64,000 bases of DNA from Aliihoeflea sp052435735 (lineage in GTDB: Bacteria > Pseudomonadota > Alphaproteobacteria > Rhizobiales > Rhizobiaceae). Below are positions 17,595 to 26,788 of the stretch, piece by piece. Position 1 is the first letter of the stretch. Each line of letters begins with the position of its first letter. The notes beneath the pieces were generated by a model. The model saw only the letters and a program-made list of their open reading frames with translations, did not search any database and was not told the DNA's origin. The stretch lies in NCBI GenBank assembly GCA_052435735.1, contig JBQVNB010000014.1:1-64000 (forward strand), written 5' to 3'. The position numbers and the translations under genes are program-made.

Positions 17595-18677
17595 ATGCTG
17601 ATGCTCCTCGTAGCGCTGGCGGACCAGGTTTCGGCCTTCAACGTCTTCCGCTACATCACCTTCCGCACCGGTGGCGCGCTGATCACCTCGGCGCTGATCG
17701 TCTTCATCTTCGGGCCGATGATCATCGATTCGCTGCGCATTCGTCAGGGCCGCGGCCAGCCGATCCGCGCCGACGGGCCGCAGACCCATTTCAAGAAGGC
17801 CGGCACGCCAACCATGGGCGGGCTGATGATGCTGACCGGCATCGTCGGCGCCTCGCTCCTGTGGGGCAACCTCACCAGCATCTATGTCTGGACCGTGCTG
17901 CTCGTCACGCTCGGCTTCGGCGCGATCGGCTTTTACGACGACTATCTCAAGGTCACCAAGCAGTCGCATATGGGCTTTTCGGGCAAGGCGCGTCTTGCCG
18001 TCGAATTCCTCATCGCCGGGGCTGCGACCTTCGTCATCATGAATGCCGGCGAGGCACCGTTCTCGTCCTCGCTGACGTTCCCGTTCGTCAAGGATTTCCT
18101 GCTCAATCTGGGCTGGTTCTTCGTGCCCTTTGCCGCCTTCGTCATCGTCGGCGCGGGCAATGCGGTGAATTTGACCGACGGGCTCGACGGTCTTGCGATC
18201 GTGCCCGTCATGGTCGCCGCCGGCGCCTTCGGCGTCATCGCGTACCTCTCGGGCAACGCGGTCTTCGCAGATTACCTGCAGATCCATTTCGTCGTCGGCA
18301 CCGGCGAACTCTCCGTCATCCTCGGCGCGGTCATCGGGGCCGGGCTCGGCTTCCTCTGGTTCAACGCGCCGCCCGCCGCCATCTTCATGGGCGACACCGG
18401 CTCGCTTGCACTGGGCGGGCTCATAGGCACTGTCGCCGTTGCCACCAAGCACGAGATCGTCCTCGCCATCATCGGCGGCCTCTTCGTCATGGAGGCGCTG
18501 TCGGTCATCATCCAGGTCGGCTGGTTCAAGCTCACCGGCAAGCGCGTCTTCCTGATGGCCCCCATCCACCATCATTTCGAAAAGCTCGGCTGGACGGAGA
18601 GCCAGGTCGTGATCCGCTTCTGGATCATCGCCGTCATCCTCGCCCTCGTCGGCCTTTCCTCGCTGAAGCTGCGGTGA
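17595..18677 (+). CDS. mraY: Phospho-MurNAc-pentapeptide translocase MraY
   Basis: The 360-residue polytopic membrane enzyme (about ten helices) transfers phospho-MurNAc-pentapeptide to undecaprenyl phosphate, giving lipid I. The aspartate motifs are GFYDDYLK (DDxxK) and NLTDGLDGLA, and the C-terminal HHH loop is APIHHHFEKLG. A start at 17595 gives the usual length; a further Met lies two codons on. Confidence 0.97.
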   Translation: MLMLLVALADQVSAFNVFRYITFRTGGALITSALIVFIFGPMIIDSLRIRQGRGQPIRADGPQTHFKKAGTPTMGGLMMLTGIVGASLLWGNLTSIYVWTVLLVTLGFGAIGFYDDYLKVTKQSHMGFSGKARLAVEFLIAGAATFVIMNAGEAPFSSSLTFPFVKDFLLNLGWFFVPFAAFVIVGAGNAVNLTDGLDGLAIVPVMVAAGAFGVIAYLSGNAVFADYLQIHFVVGTGELSVILGAVIGAGLGFLWFNAPPAAIFMGDTGSLALGGLIGTVAVATKHEIVLAIIGGLFVMEALSVIIQVGWFKLTGKRVFLMAPIHHHFEKLGWTESQVVIRFWIIAVILALVGLSSLKLR

Positions 18678-18681
18678 CCCC

Positions 18682-20085
18682 ATGATCGCGGCCGGCTCCT
18701 TCGCCAATCGCAAGGTCGCTCTCTTCGGGCTCGGCGGCTCGGGCAATGCGACCGCACGCGCGCTGGTCGAGGGCGGGGCGCACGTTACGGCTTTCGACGA
18801 CAATCCGCAAAGCGTGGAGGCCGCGCAGGCGGCGGGCGTGCCCGTCGGCGATCTGCGCCAGGCAGACTGGAACGGCTTCGCCAGCTTCGTGCTCGCGCCC
18901 GGCGTGCCGCTGACGCATCCCAAGCCCCATTGGACCGTCGACCTTGCCCGCGGCAGCGGCGTCGAGATCATCGGCGACATCGAACTGTTCGCGCGCGAGC
19001 GCCGCCGCACCGCGCCCGAAGCGCCGCTCGTCGCCATCACCGGCACCAACGGAAAGTCGACGACGACGGCGCTGATCGCCCACATCCTCGCTCATTCCGG
19101 CCGCGACACGCAGATGGGCGGCAATATCGGCAAGGCGGTGATGACGCTCGATCCGATCACACCTGAGCGCCACTATGTCGTCGAGTGCTCCTCCTACCAG
19201 ATCGACCTTGCGCCCTCGCTCGATCCGACCGTCGGCATCCTCCTCAATCTGACGCCCGACCATCTCGACCGCCACGGCACGATGCAGAACTACGCGGCGA
19301 TCAAGGAACGGCTCGTCGCCGGCAGCAGGACGGCGATCGTGGGAGTCGACGACGTCCATTGCGAGCAGATCGCCGCGCGGCTCGAAGCGGCCGGCAATCA
19401 GGTCATCCGCATTTCCAAGCGGCTCGAACTCGACGACGGCTACTTCGCCGCCGGCACCGACCTCGTCCACGCCTCGGGCGGCAGGCGCGAGACGGTCGCC
19501 TCGCTCGACGGCATCGGCACGCTGCGCGGACAGCACAATGCGCAGAACGCGCTCGCCGCCGTTGCAACCTGCGTCGCGCTCGGCCTGTCGCGCGCCGAAA
19601 TCCAGGCCGGCCTGTCGACCTTCCCGGGCCTTGCGCACCGCATGGAAATCATCGGCACGCGCAAGGGCGTCCTCTTCGTCAACGATTCCAAGGCGACCAA
19701 TGCCGAGGCGGCCGCTCCGGCGCTGTCGAGCTTTCCGCGCATCTACTGGATCGCCGGCGGCCTGCCCAAGGAAGGCGGCATCGAGACGCTGCGCGCCTTC
19801 TTCCCACGGATCGCGCGCGCTTATCTGATCGGCGAGGCGGCGCCCGCCTTCGCCGCCACGCTGGGCGCTGCGGCGCCGTTCGAGATTGCCGGCACGCTCG
19901 ACGCCGCTGTCGCCCATGCCGCGCGCGACGCTGCCGATGACAGCGCCGGCGAGCCGGTCGTGCTGCTCTCGCCGGCCTGCGCCAGTTTCGACCAGTTCAA
20001 GAATTTCGAGGTTCGTGGCGAGGCCTTTCGCAGCGCGGTCCAGGCGCTCGACGGGCTCGTTTCTTTCGGAGGGACTCCCCAATGA
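18682..20085 (+). CDS. murD: UDP-MurNAc-L-Ala D-Glu ligase MurD
   Basis: The 467-residue cytoplasmic Mur ligase adds D-glutamate to UDP-MurNAc-L-Ala. The N-terminal domain opens KVALFGLGGSGNATA, the P-loop is TGTNGKSTTTAL, the Lys/Mg region includes ECSSYQIDLAPSL and TPDHLDRHG, and FVNDSKATNAEA starts the C-terminal domain. It begins 4 bases after mraY and overlaps ftsW by 4 bases. Confidence 0.97.
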   Translation: MIAAGSFANRKVALFGLGGSGNATARALVEGGAHVTAFDDNPQSVEAAQAAGVPVGDLRQADWNGFASFVLAPGVPLTHPKPHWTVDLARGSGVEIIGDIELFARERRRTAPEAPLVAITGTNGKSTTTALIAHILAHSGRDTQMGGNIGKAVMTLDPITPERHYVVECSSYQIDLAPSLDPTVGILLNLTPDHLDRHGTMQNYAAIKERLVAGSRTAIVGVDDVHCEQIAARLEAAGNQVIRISKRLELDDGYFAAGTDLVHASGGRRETVASLDGIGTLRGQHNAQNALAAVATCVALGLSRAEIQAGLSTFPGLAHRMEIIGTRKGVLFVNDSKATNAEAAAPALSSFPRIYWIAGGLPKEGGIETLRAFFPRIARAYLIGEAAPAFAATLGAAAPFEIAGTLDAAVAHAARDAADDSAGEPVVLLSPACASFDQFKNFEVRGEAFRSAVQALDGLVSFGGTPQ

Positions 20086-21251
20086 TCAGTCGCGTCGACC
20101 GCAGTCCTGTCGCGCAGTGGTGGTGGACGATCGACCGCTGGTTCCTGGCGGCGTTCATGGCGCTGATGCTGCTCGGCGTCGTGCTCTCCTTCGCCGCGAG
20201 CCCGGCCGTCGCCGAGCGCATCGGCCTCGACAGTTTCCACTTCGTCACGCGCCAGATCATCTTCATGGTCCCGGCGCTGATCGTCATGCTCGCGGTCTCC
20301 TTCCTCGACGCTCGGCTCGTCAGGCGCCTCGCGCTCCTGATGCTCGTCGGATCGCTGGTCATGATGGTGGCCGTGCTGTTCGTCGGGGCAGAGATCAAGG
20401 GGTCTCGCCGCTGGCTGCATCTGGCGGGCATCTCCATCCAGCCCTCCGAATACATGAAGCCGGCCTTCGTGGTCATCTGCGCGTGGCTCTTCGCCGAGCG
20501 CGCGCGGTCGAACGCGGTTCCCGGCAATCTCTTCGCCATGATGCTGCTGGGCGTCGTGCTGGCGCTTCTGGTGGCGCAGCCCGATCTCGGTCAGTCGATC
20601 CTGGTCGTGGCGACATGGGGCGTCATGTTCTTCATGGCTGGTCTGCCCTGGCTGTGGATCGTCGTCCTCGGCGGCATCGCCGTCGCCTTCGCCTCGGGCG
20701 CCTATTTCTCGTTCGATCACGTGCAGGGGCGCATCGACCGGTTCTTCACCGGTGAGGGCGACAACTACCAGACCGATATGGGTCACGAGGCGATGGTGCG
20801 CGGTGGCTGGCTCGGCCAGGGTCCCGGCGAAGGCTCGGTCAAGCGCATCCTGCCCGACAGCCATACCGATTTCGTCTTCGCCGTCGCTGCCGAGGAGTTC
20901 GGCCTGATCCTCTGCCTGATCATCGCCGGTCTCTTCGCCTTCGTCGTCCTGCGCGGCATCTCGGCGGCGGCAAAGGAAAGCGACGATTTCTCGCGCTTCG
21001 CCATCAGCGGGCTCGTCATCCTGTTCGGCTTCCAGTCGATCATCAATATGGGCGTGAACCTGCAACTCCTGCCGGCCAAAGGCATGACGCTTCCCTTCAT
21101 CTCCTATGGCGGCTCGTCGCTGATCGCGATGGCGATTTCGATGGGCATGGTGCTCGCCCTGTCGCGCAAGAAGCCGCAGCGGCGCAGCGTTCTTTCGGGT
21201 CGGGGTTTCGGGGCGCAGCCCGTCTCCCAGCCTCTGGCGCCGGCGGAATGA
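20082..21251 (+). CDS. ftsW: Septal peptidoglycan glycosyltransferase FtsW
   Basis: The 389-residue SEDS-family membrane protein has about ten helices and polymerises lipid II at the septum with FtsI as partner. Recognisable blocks are GSRRWLHLAGISIQPSE, AQPDLGQSILV and, near the end, GMTLPFISYGGSSLIA, all characteristic of FtsW/RodA. The position between murD and murG identifies it as FtsW. The ATGA overlap with murD suggests coupled translation. Confidence 0.96.
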   Translation: MISRVDRSPVAQWWWTIDRWFLAAFMALMLLGVVLSFAASPAVAERIGLDSFHFVTRQIIFMVPALIVMLAVSFLDARLVRRLALLMLVGSLVMMVAVLFVGAEIKGSRRWLHLAGISIQPSEYMKPAFVVICAWLFAERARSNAVPGNLFAMMLLGVVLALLVAQPDLGQSILVVATWGVMFFMAGLPWLWIVVLGGIAVAFASGAYFSFDHVQGRIDRFFTGEGDNYQTDMGHEAMVRGGWLGQGPGEGSVKRILPDSHTDFVFAVAAEEFGLILCLIIAGLFAFVVLRGISAAAKESDDFSRFAISGLVILFGFQSIINMGVNLQLLPAKGMTLPFISYGGSSLIAMAISMGMVLALSRKKPQRRSVLSGRGFGAQPVSQPLAPAE

Positions 21252-21252
21252 C

Positions 21253-22371
21253 ATGACCAAGGGACTGATGCTTCTGTCGGCGGGCGGCACGGGAGGGCAT
21301 CTCTTCCCCGCCGAGGCGCTGGCGCACGAACTGATCGCGCGCGGCTGGCTGGTCCATCTCGCCACCGACGACCGGGCAGGGCGCTTCGCCGGCGACTTCC
21401 CTGCCGCCAAGGTCCATCCGGTCCATTCGGCGACGATCGGCTCGAAGAATCCGATCGCGCTCGCCCGCACCTTCTGGGCGCTGTGGTCGGGTGTGCGGCA
21501 GGCCTCGAAGATCATCGAGACCATCCGGCCGAAGGTCGTCATCGGCTTCGGCGGCTATCCGACTCTGCCGCCGCTCTATGCCGCGACGCGGCGCGGCGTG
21601 CCGACGATGCTTCACGAGCAGAACGCCGTCATGGGCCGCGCCAACAAGGCGCTCGCCACCCGCGCCAAGGCGATCGCCGGCGGCTTCCTCGAAGCGGGCA
21701 AGGACAGCCGCATCGTCGTCACCGGCAATCCGGTGCGGCCGTCGGTCATCGAGGCATCCGCGACGCCCTACACGGTGTCGCGCGACGGCGATCCGTTTCA
21801 CCTCCTCGTTTTCGGCGGCAGCCAGGGCGCGCAGTTCTTCTCCAGCGCGTTGCCCGAGGCGATCCGCGCGCTGCCTGCCGAATTGCGCACGAGGCTGAAG
21901 GTGACCCAACAGGCGCGCGCCGACGACGAGGCTTCGGTCAAGGCGGCCTATGCCGACCTCGGCATCGAGGCGGAGGTCTCGCCCTTCTTCAAGGACATGG
22001 CGAAACGCATCGCGTCGGCCCAGCTCGTCATCTCGCGCTCCGGCGCGTCGACCGTTTCGGAACTCGCGGTCATCGGCCGTCCGTCGATCCTCGTTCCCTA
22101 CCCCCACGCGCTCGATCACGACCAGGCCGCCAACGCCGCCGCGCTTGCCGCTGCCGGCGGCGCACTGGTCGAGCCGCAGTCGGGGCTTTCGCCCGAACGG
22201 CTCGCCGAACTTGTCGAAGGCTTCATGAACGACCCCGACCGCGCCGCCAAAATGGCGCAGTCGGCGCGTTCTGTCGGCAAACCCAATGCGGCGACATTGC
22301 TTGCCGACCTCGCGGAGGCTATTGCCGCGGGCAAGACAGTCACGCAATTCAGCGAAGGAGGCACCCCATGA
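21253..22371 (+). CDS. murG: UDP-GlcNAc transferase MurG
   Basis: The 372-residue peripheral membrane GT28 enzyme converts lipid I to lipid II. The N-terminal glycine loop is SAGGTGGHLFPA; the middle shows GFGGYPTLPP and HEQNAVMGRANK; the C-terminal UDP-GlcNAc site is VFGGSQGAQ, SRSGASTVSEL and PYPHALDHDQ. It starts 1 base after the ftsW stop and overlaps murC by 4 bases. Confidence 0.97.
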   Translation: MTKGLMLLSAGGTGGHLFPAEALAHELIARGWLVHLATDDRAGRFAGDFPAAKVHPVHSATIGSKNPIALARTFWALWSGVRQASKIIETIRPKVVIGFGGYPTLPPLYAATRRGVPTMLHEQNAVMGRANKALATRAKAIAGGFLEAGKDSRIVVTGNPVRPSVIEASATPYTVSRDGDPFHLLVFGGSQGAQFFSSALPEAIRALPAELRTRLKVTQQARADDEASVKAAYADLGIEAEVSPFFKDMAKRIASAQLVISRSGASTVSELAVIGRPSILVPYPHALDHDQAANAAALAAAGGALVEPQSGLSPERLAELVEGFMNDPDRAAKMAQSARSVGKPNAATLLADLAEAIAAGKTVTQFSEGGTP

Positions 22372-23780
22372 AAATGCCGCAGACAATCGGCGTGGTGCAT
22401 TTCATCGGCATCGGCGGCATCGGCATGAGCGGCATCGCAGAGGTGCTGCACAATCTGGGCTACAAGGTTCAGGGCTCCGACCAGTCGGAAAGCGCCAACG
22501 TCCAGCGCCTGCGCGAAAAGGGCATCGAGTGCTTCGTCGGCCACCGGGCCGAAAATCTTGGCCAGGCCGAGGTCGTGGTCGTTTCGACCGCGATCAAGAA
22601 ATCCAATCCCGAACTCGCCGCTGCACGTGAGAAGCTGTTGCCGATCGTGCGCCGGGCCGAAATGCTCGCCGAACTGATGCGCTTTCGCCAGGCCGTCGCC
22701 ATCGGCGGCACGCATGGCAAGACGACGACGACCTCGATGGTCGCGACGCTGCTCGACGCCGGCGGGCTCGACCCGACCGTCATCAATGGCGGCATCATCA
22801 ACGCCTACGGAACCAACGCCCGTATGGGCGAGGGCGAGTGGATGGTGGTGGAGGCCGACGAGAGCGACGGCACTTTCCTGAAGCTGCCGGCCGAGATCGC
22901 GGTCGTCACCAATATCGATCCCGAACATCTCGATCATTACGGCTCGTTCGAGAAGGTGCGCGAGGCGTTCCGTCAGTTCGTCGAGAACGTGCCCTTCTAC
23001 GGCTTCGGCGTGATGTGCATCGACCACCCGGAAGTGCAGCAGCTCGTCGCCCGCATCGAGGACCGCCGCGTCATCACCTATGGCGAGAACCCGCAGGCCG
23101 ACGTGCGCTTTTCCAATCACCGCATGGACGGCGCGTCGTCGATCTTCGATGTGATGATCCGCAACCGCAAGCGCGACGCGACGCTGACGATCGAAGGCCT
23201 TCGCCTGCCGATGCCGGGCCGTCACAACGTTTCCAACGCCACCGCGGCCATCGCCGTCGCACACGAACTCGGTCTCGGCGCCGATGCGATCCGCAAGGGC
23301 CTGTCGGCCTTCGGCGGCGTCAAGCGCCGCTTCACGCTGACGGGCGAATGGAACGGCGCCCATATCTTCGATGATTACGGCCACCACCCGGTCGAGATCA
23401 AAGCCGTGCTGCGCGCCGCGCGCGAGGCCTGCCAGGGCCGCATCGTGGCGATCGCACAGCCGCACCGCTTCACGCGCCTGCGAGACCTCTTCGACGATTT
23501 CGCCTCTTGCTTCAACGATGCCGACACGGTCTTCATCGCTCCGGTATATGCGGCCGGCGAGGAGCCGATCGAGGGCGTCAGTGCCGAGACGCTGGTGTCG
23601 CAGATCCGCGCCGGCGGCCACCGCGATGCGCGCCTTCTGGAGGGGCCCGATGCGATCGCGCCGGCTATCCAGTCGCTCGTGCAGCCCGGCGATTTCGTCG
23701 TCTTCCTCGGCGCCGGCAACATCACGCAATGGGCCTACGCCCTGCCGAAGGATCTCGGCTCGCTCGAGGCGGCCGCATGA
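22368..23780 (+). CDS. murC: UDP-MurNAc L-Ala ligase MurC
   Basis: The 470-residue Mur ligase commits UDP-MurNAc to peptide synthesis by adding L-alanine. The N-terminus carries HFIGIGGIGMSGIAE, the P-loop is GGTHGKTTTTS, then EADESDGTF and the C-terminal FDDYGHHPVEI and QPHRFTRL. The ATG at 22368 is set by a strong GAAGGAGG (22354-22361) and the overlap with the murG stop; the open frame continues upstream inside murG but is not coding. The stop overlaps murB by 4 bases. Confidence 0.97.
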   Translation: MKMPQTIGVVHFIGIGGIGMSGIAEVLHNLGYKVQGSDQSESANVQRLREKGIECFVGHRAENLGQAEVVVVSTAIKKSNPELAAAREKLLPIVRRAEMLAELMRFRQAVAIGGTHGKTTTTSMVATLLDAGGLDPTVINGGIINAYGTNARMGEGEWMVVEADESDGTFLKLPAEIAVVTNIDPEHLDHYGSFEKVREAFRQFVENVPFYGFGVMCIDHPEVQQLVARIEDRRVITYGENPQADVRFSNHRMDGASSIFDVMIRNRKRDATLTIEGLRLPMPGRHNVSNATAAIAVAHELGLGADAIRKGLSAFGGVKRRFTLTGEWNGAHIFDDYGHHPVEIKAVLRAAREACQGRIVAIAQPHRFTRLRDLFDDFASCFNDADTVFIAPVYAAGEEPIEGVSAETLVSQIRAGGHRDARLLEGPDAIAPAIQSLVQPGDFVVFLGAGNITQWAYALPKDLGSLEAAA

Positions 23781-24745
23781 TCGACGGCAACGCGCTTCTC
23801 GCGCGGCTCGGCGACCTTTCCGCCATACGCGGCCGGCTGACGGCGAACGCACCGATGGAGGCTATCACCTGGTTTCGCGTCGGCGGACCGGCCGAACTCC
23901 TGTTCCAGCCGGCCGACGAGGACGACCTTGCCGCCGTCCTGAAGCTCTTGCCCGCTGACGTACCGGTCCTCGTCGTCGGCATCGGCTCCAACCTTCTCGT
24001 GCGCGATGGCGGCATTCCCGGTGTCGTCATCCGCCTCTCGGCGAAAGGCTTTGGCCAGGTCGAGGTGCTCGACGAAACGCGCATCCGCGCCGGCGCGGCC
24101 GCGCCGGACAAGCGCGTCGCGGCCGCAGCGCTCGACGCGGGGATCGGCGGCTTCGCCTTCTACCATGGCATTCCGGGTGCCATCGGCGGCGCGCTGCGCA
24201 TGAATGCCGGTGCCAACGGCACCGAGACGCGCGAGCGCGTCGTTGACGTCTATGCGATCGACCGGGCGGGCAACCGGCATGTCCTGTCCAATACCGACAT
24301 GCGCTATGCCTATCGCCATTCGGCCGCTTCGCCCGACCTGATCTTCACCGGCGCGCTTCTCGAAGGCTTTCGCGAAGACGCTGCTTCGATCCAGAAGGCG
24401 ATGGACGAGGTCCAGCATCACCGCGAGACGGTGCAGCCCGTCAAGGAAAAGACCGGCGGCTCGACCTTCAAGAATCCCGAGGGCAGCTCTGCCTGGAAGG
24501 AGATCGACAAGGCGGGCTGTCGCGGGTTGATGATCGGCGGCGCGCAGATGTCGCCGCTCCACTGCAATTTCATGATCAACACCGGCAATGCGTCGGCGCA
24601 TGATCTGGAACTTCTCGGCGAGACCGTCCGCGCGCGCGTCGCGGCGAATTCGGGCATCGTGCTCGAATGGGAAATCAAGCGTCTGGGCGTCGCGAAACCC
24701 GGTCACGAGGTCGAGCCGTTCGCCGGTTCCGCGCCCGTTTCCTGA
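23777..24745 (+). CDS. murB: UDP-N-acetylenolpyruvoylglucosamine reductase MurB
   Basis: The 322-residue FAD enzyme reduces UDP-GlcNAc-enolpyruvate to UDP-MurNAc with NADPH. TWFRVGGPAELL and GIGSNLLVRDGG form the FAD site, YHGIPGAIGGALRMNAG the central block, and GGSTFKNPEG plus AGCRGLMIGGAQMSPLHCNF the substrate region with the catalytic Ser in GGSTFKNP. It is coupled to murC and followed by a 220-base gap, the first long gap in the cluster, before ddl. Confidence 0.97.
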   Translation: MIDGNALLARLGDLSAIRGRLTANAPMEAITWFRVGGPAELLFQPADEDDLAAVLKLLPADVPVLVVGIGSNLLVRDGGIPGVVIRLSAKGFGQVEVLDETRIRAGAAAPDKRVAAAALDAGIGGFAFYHGIPGAIGGALRMNAGANGTETRERVVDVYAIDRAGNRHVLSNTDMRYAYRHSAASPDLIFTGALLEGFREDAASIQKAMDEVQHHRETVQPVKEKTGGSTFKNPEGSSAWKEIDKAGCRGLMIGGAQMSPLHCNFMINTGNASAHDLELLGETVRARVAANSGIVLEWEIKRLGVAKPGHEVEPFAGSAPVS

Positions 24746-24965
24746 ATGCACGATCACAACGGTTCATAAAAAATAATCTTCCCTGAATCCGAAGCCCTTG
24801 CCACGGAATCCGCGATCTGATTCCTTGGTCTTGCGGCGTTATCTGATTTGAGTCGGCCACGCATGAAGCGTGAGGGGACGGCAGGCGATTTGTGTCTGCC
24901 GATTGCGGATTCACGGGGGTTTGGTCAGCACAGATTCGATCCGACGGAAGAGGGGAATTCCGGGT

Positions 24966-25892
24966 ATGGTACAAAAGCACGTTGCCGTCTTGATGGGAGG
25001 ATTTTCCTCCGAGCGGCCGGTGTCTCTTGCCTCCGGGAATCCGTGTGCCGATGCGCTGGAGGCCGAGGGCTACCGCGTCACGCGCATCGACGTCGATCGC
25101 AATGTCGCTTCCGTGCTCGCCGATCTTCGGCCCGACGTCGCGTTCAATGCGCTGCATGGCCCGTTCGGCGAGGACGGCACCATTCAGGGCATCCTCGAAT
25201 ATCTCGAAATCCCCTACACCCATTCCGGCGTGCTGGCGTCTGCCCTTGCGATGAACAAGGAGCAGGCCAAGCGCGTTGCCAAGGCGGCGGGCATTCCGGT
25301 CGCCGAATCCCGCGTCATGAACCGCCATTCGATCGGCCGCGAACATCCGATGAAGCCGCCCTATGTGGTCAAGCCGGTCAATGAGGGGTCGAGCTTCGGT
25401 GTCGTCATCGTCCAGGAAGATCAGGCGCATCCGCCGCAGGTCATCGGCTCGTCCGAATGGCGTTACGGCGACACGGTGATGGTTGAGCGATTCGTGCATG
25501 GGCGCGAATTGACCTGCGCCGTCATGGGTGATGTCGCGCTTGGCGTGACCGAGATTATCCCGGTCGGCCATTCCTTCTACGATTACGATTCGAAATACGC
25601 TGCCGGCGGCTCAAAACACGAATGCCCGGCAAAACTTTCACCGAATATTTACCAAAAAATACAGACACTCGCGCTCAAGGCACATCAGGCAATCGGCTGC
25701 CGGGGCGTCTCCCGATCTGACTTCCGCTACGACGATCGCCATTCTGAAAATGGCGAGATCATCTGGCTGGAGGTGAACACGCAGCCAGGCATGACGCCGA
25801 CGTCCCTTGTGCCCGAACTGGCCGAGCATGCCGGCCATCGCTTTGGGGAATTGTTGAGTTGGATGGTGGAGGACGCATCGTGTCTGCGCTAG
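24966..25892 (+). CDS. ddl: D-alanine--D-alanine ligase Ddl
   Basis: The 308-residue ATP-grasp enzyme makes D-Ala-D-Ala for MurF. MGGFSSERPVSLASG is the N-terminal block, HGPFGEDGTIQGILE the substrate loop, KPVNEGSSFGV the ATP-grasp Lys region, and EVNTQPGMTPTSLVPE the metal-binding end. The start at 24966 (MVQKHVAVLMGG) follows AGGGGAA. After the 220-base gap it may have its own promoter. Its last 13 bases overlap the ftsQ start. Confidence 0.96.
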   Translation: MVQKHVAVLMGGFSSERPVSLASGNPCADALEAEGYRVTRIDVDRNVASVLADLRPDVAFNALHGPFGEDGTIQGILEYLEIPYTHSGVLASALAMNKEQAKRVAKAAGIPVAESRVMNRHSIGREHPMKPPYVVKPVNEGSSFGVVIVQEDQAHPPQVIGSSEWRYGDTVMVERFVHGRELTCAVMGDVALGVTEIIPVGHSFYDYDSKYAAGGSKHECPAKLSPNIYQKIQTLALKAHQAIGCRGVSRSDFRYDDRHSENGEIIWLEVNTQPGMTPTSLVPELAEHAGHRFGELLSWMVEDASCLR

Positions 25893-26788
25893 GAAATCGA
25901 ACCGGACGGTCGACATGGTCGGCGCGTGATGCGTTCGTTTTGCCACGCCTTCTGCGCCGCCCCGCACGCCATCTGCATCGCTGGACTTCCGGCGAGGTCG
26001 AGCCGCCGCGCTTCGCCGCATTGATGGCGAGCGCGCTCCTGATCGGCTCGTCCGTGGTCTACGGAACCGTCGTCGGTGGCCATATGCCCGGCGTCGTCCA
26101 GTCGATCACCGCACGCACCGGGTTTGCCATCGAGGACATCGAGATCGTCGGCAACCGCTTCACGTCCGAGATCGACATCTTCCAGTCGGTCGGGCTCGAC
26201 GGCTTCACCTCGCTGATCGGCTTCAGCGCCGCCGAGGCGCGCGGGCGGATCGCACAGCTTCCCTGGGTCGAAAGCGTCGACGTTCAGAAGGTCTATCCCG
26301 CAACGCTCGCCGTCACGCTCGTCGAGCGCGTTCCGTTCGCCGTCTGGCAGCAGGGCAGCCGCCTCTGGGTGATCGAGGAAGACGGCCGCGTCATCACGCC
26401 TCTGGCGCGCAGCCAGCATGCCGAACTCCCGGTCATCGTCGGCCGCGGCGCCGAGGATCATGCGGCGGCGTTCTTGAAGACGATGGCCGCCTATCCCGAG
26501 CTCGCCTCGAAGACGCGCGCCTATATCCGTGTCGCCGACCGGCGCTGGGATTTGCGCCTTCGCAACGGCACGACCGTCAAGCTGCCGGCAACGGATTACG
26601 AGACTGCGCTCGCTGCCGTCATCGCGGCCGACCGCGAGCAGGAACTCTTCTCGCGCGACGTGAGCGTGGTCGACATGCGCCTTTCCGGCCGCATGGTCCT
26701 CCAGCTCACCGAAGCTGCGATGGAACAGCGCCAGGCCATGCTCAAGGAGCGGCTCGGCAAGAAATACGTCCCGGAGAAGCGCACATGA
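25880..26788 (+). CDS. ftsQ: Cell division protein FtsQ
   Basis: The 302-residue bitopic protein has a cytoplasmic N-terminal region of about 50 residues, a transmembrane helix (about 55-75), a POTRA domain starting near FAIEDIEIVGNRFTS and a C-terminal beta domain. It recruits FtsL/FtsB and restrains FtsWI. The GTG at 25880 is preferred because GGAGG (25868-25872) sits 7 bases upstream; it overlaps the end of ddl by 13 bases. The stop overlaps ftsA by 4 bases. Confidence 0.94.
   Translation: MSALGNRTGRSTWSARDAFVLPRLLRRPARHLHRWTSGEVEPPRFAALMASALLIGSSVVYGTVVGGHMPGVVQSITARTGFAIEDIEIVGNRFTSEIDIFQSVGLDGFTSLIGFSAAEARGRIAQLPWVESVDVQKVYPATLAVTLVERVPFAVWQQGSRLWVIEEDGRVITPLARSQHAELPVIVGRGAEDHAAAFLKTMAAYPELASKTRAYIRVADRRWDLRLRNGTTVKLPATDYETALAAVIAADREQELFSRDVSVVDMRLSGRMVLQLTEAAMEQRQAMLKERLGKKYVPEKRT

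Noticed and set aside
21483..22367. A possible long fusion of murG-region sequence to MurC
   Set aside because: The frame is open in murG by GC bias only; GAAGGAGG before 22368 and the known MurC N-terminus set the start.
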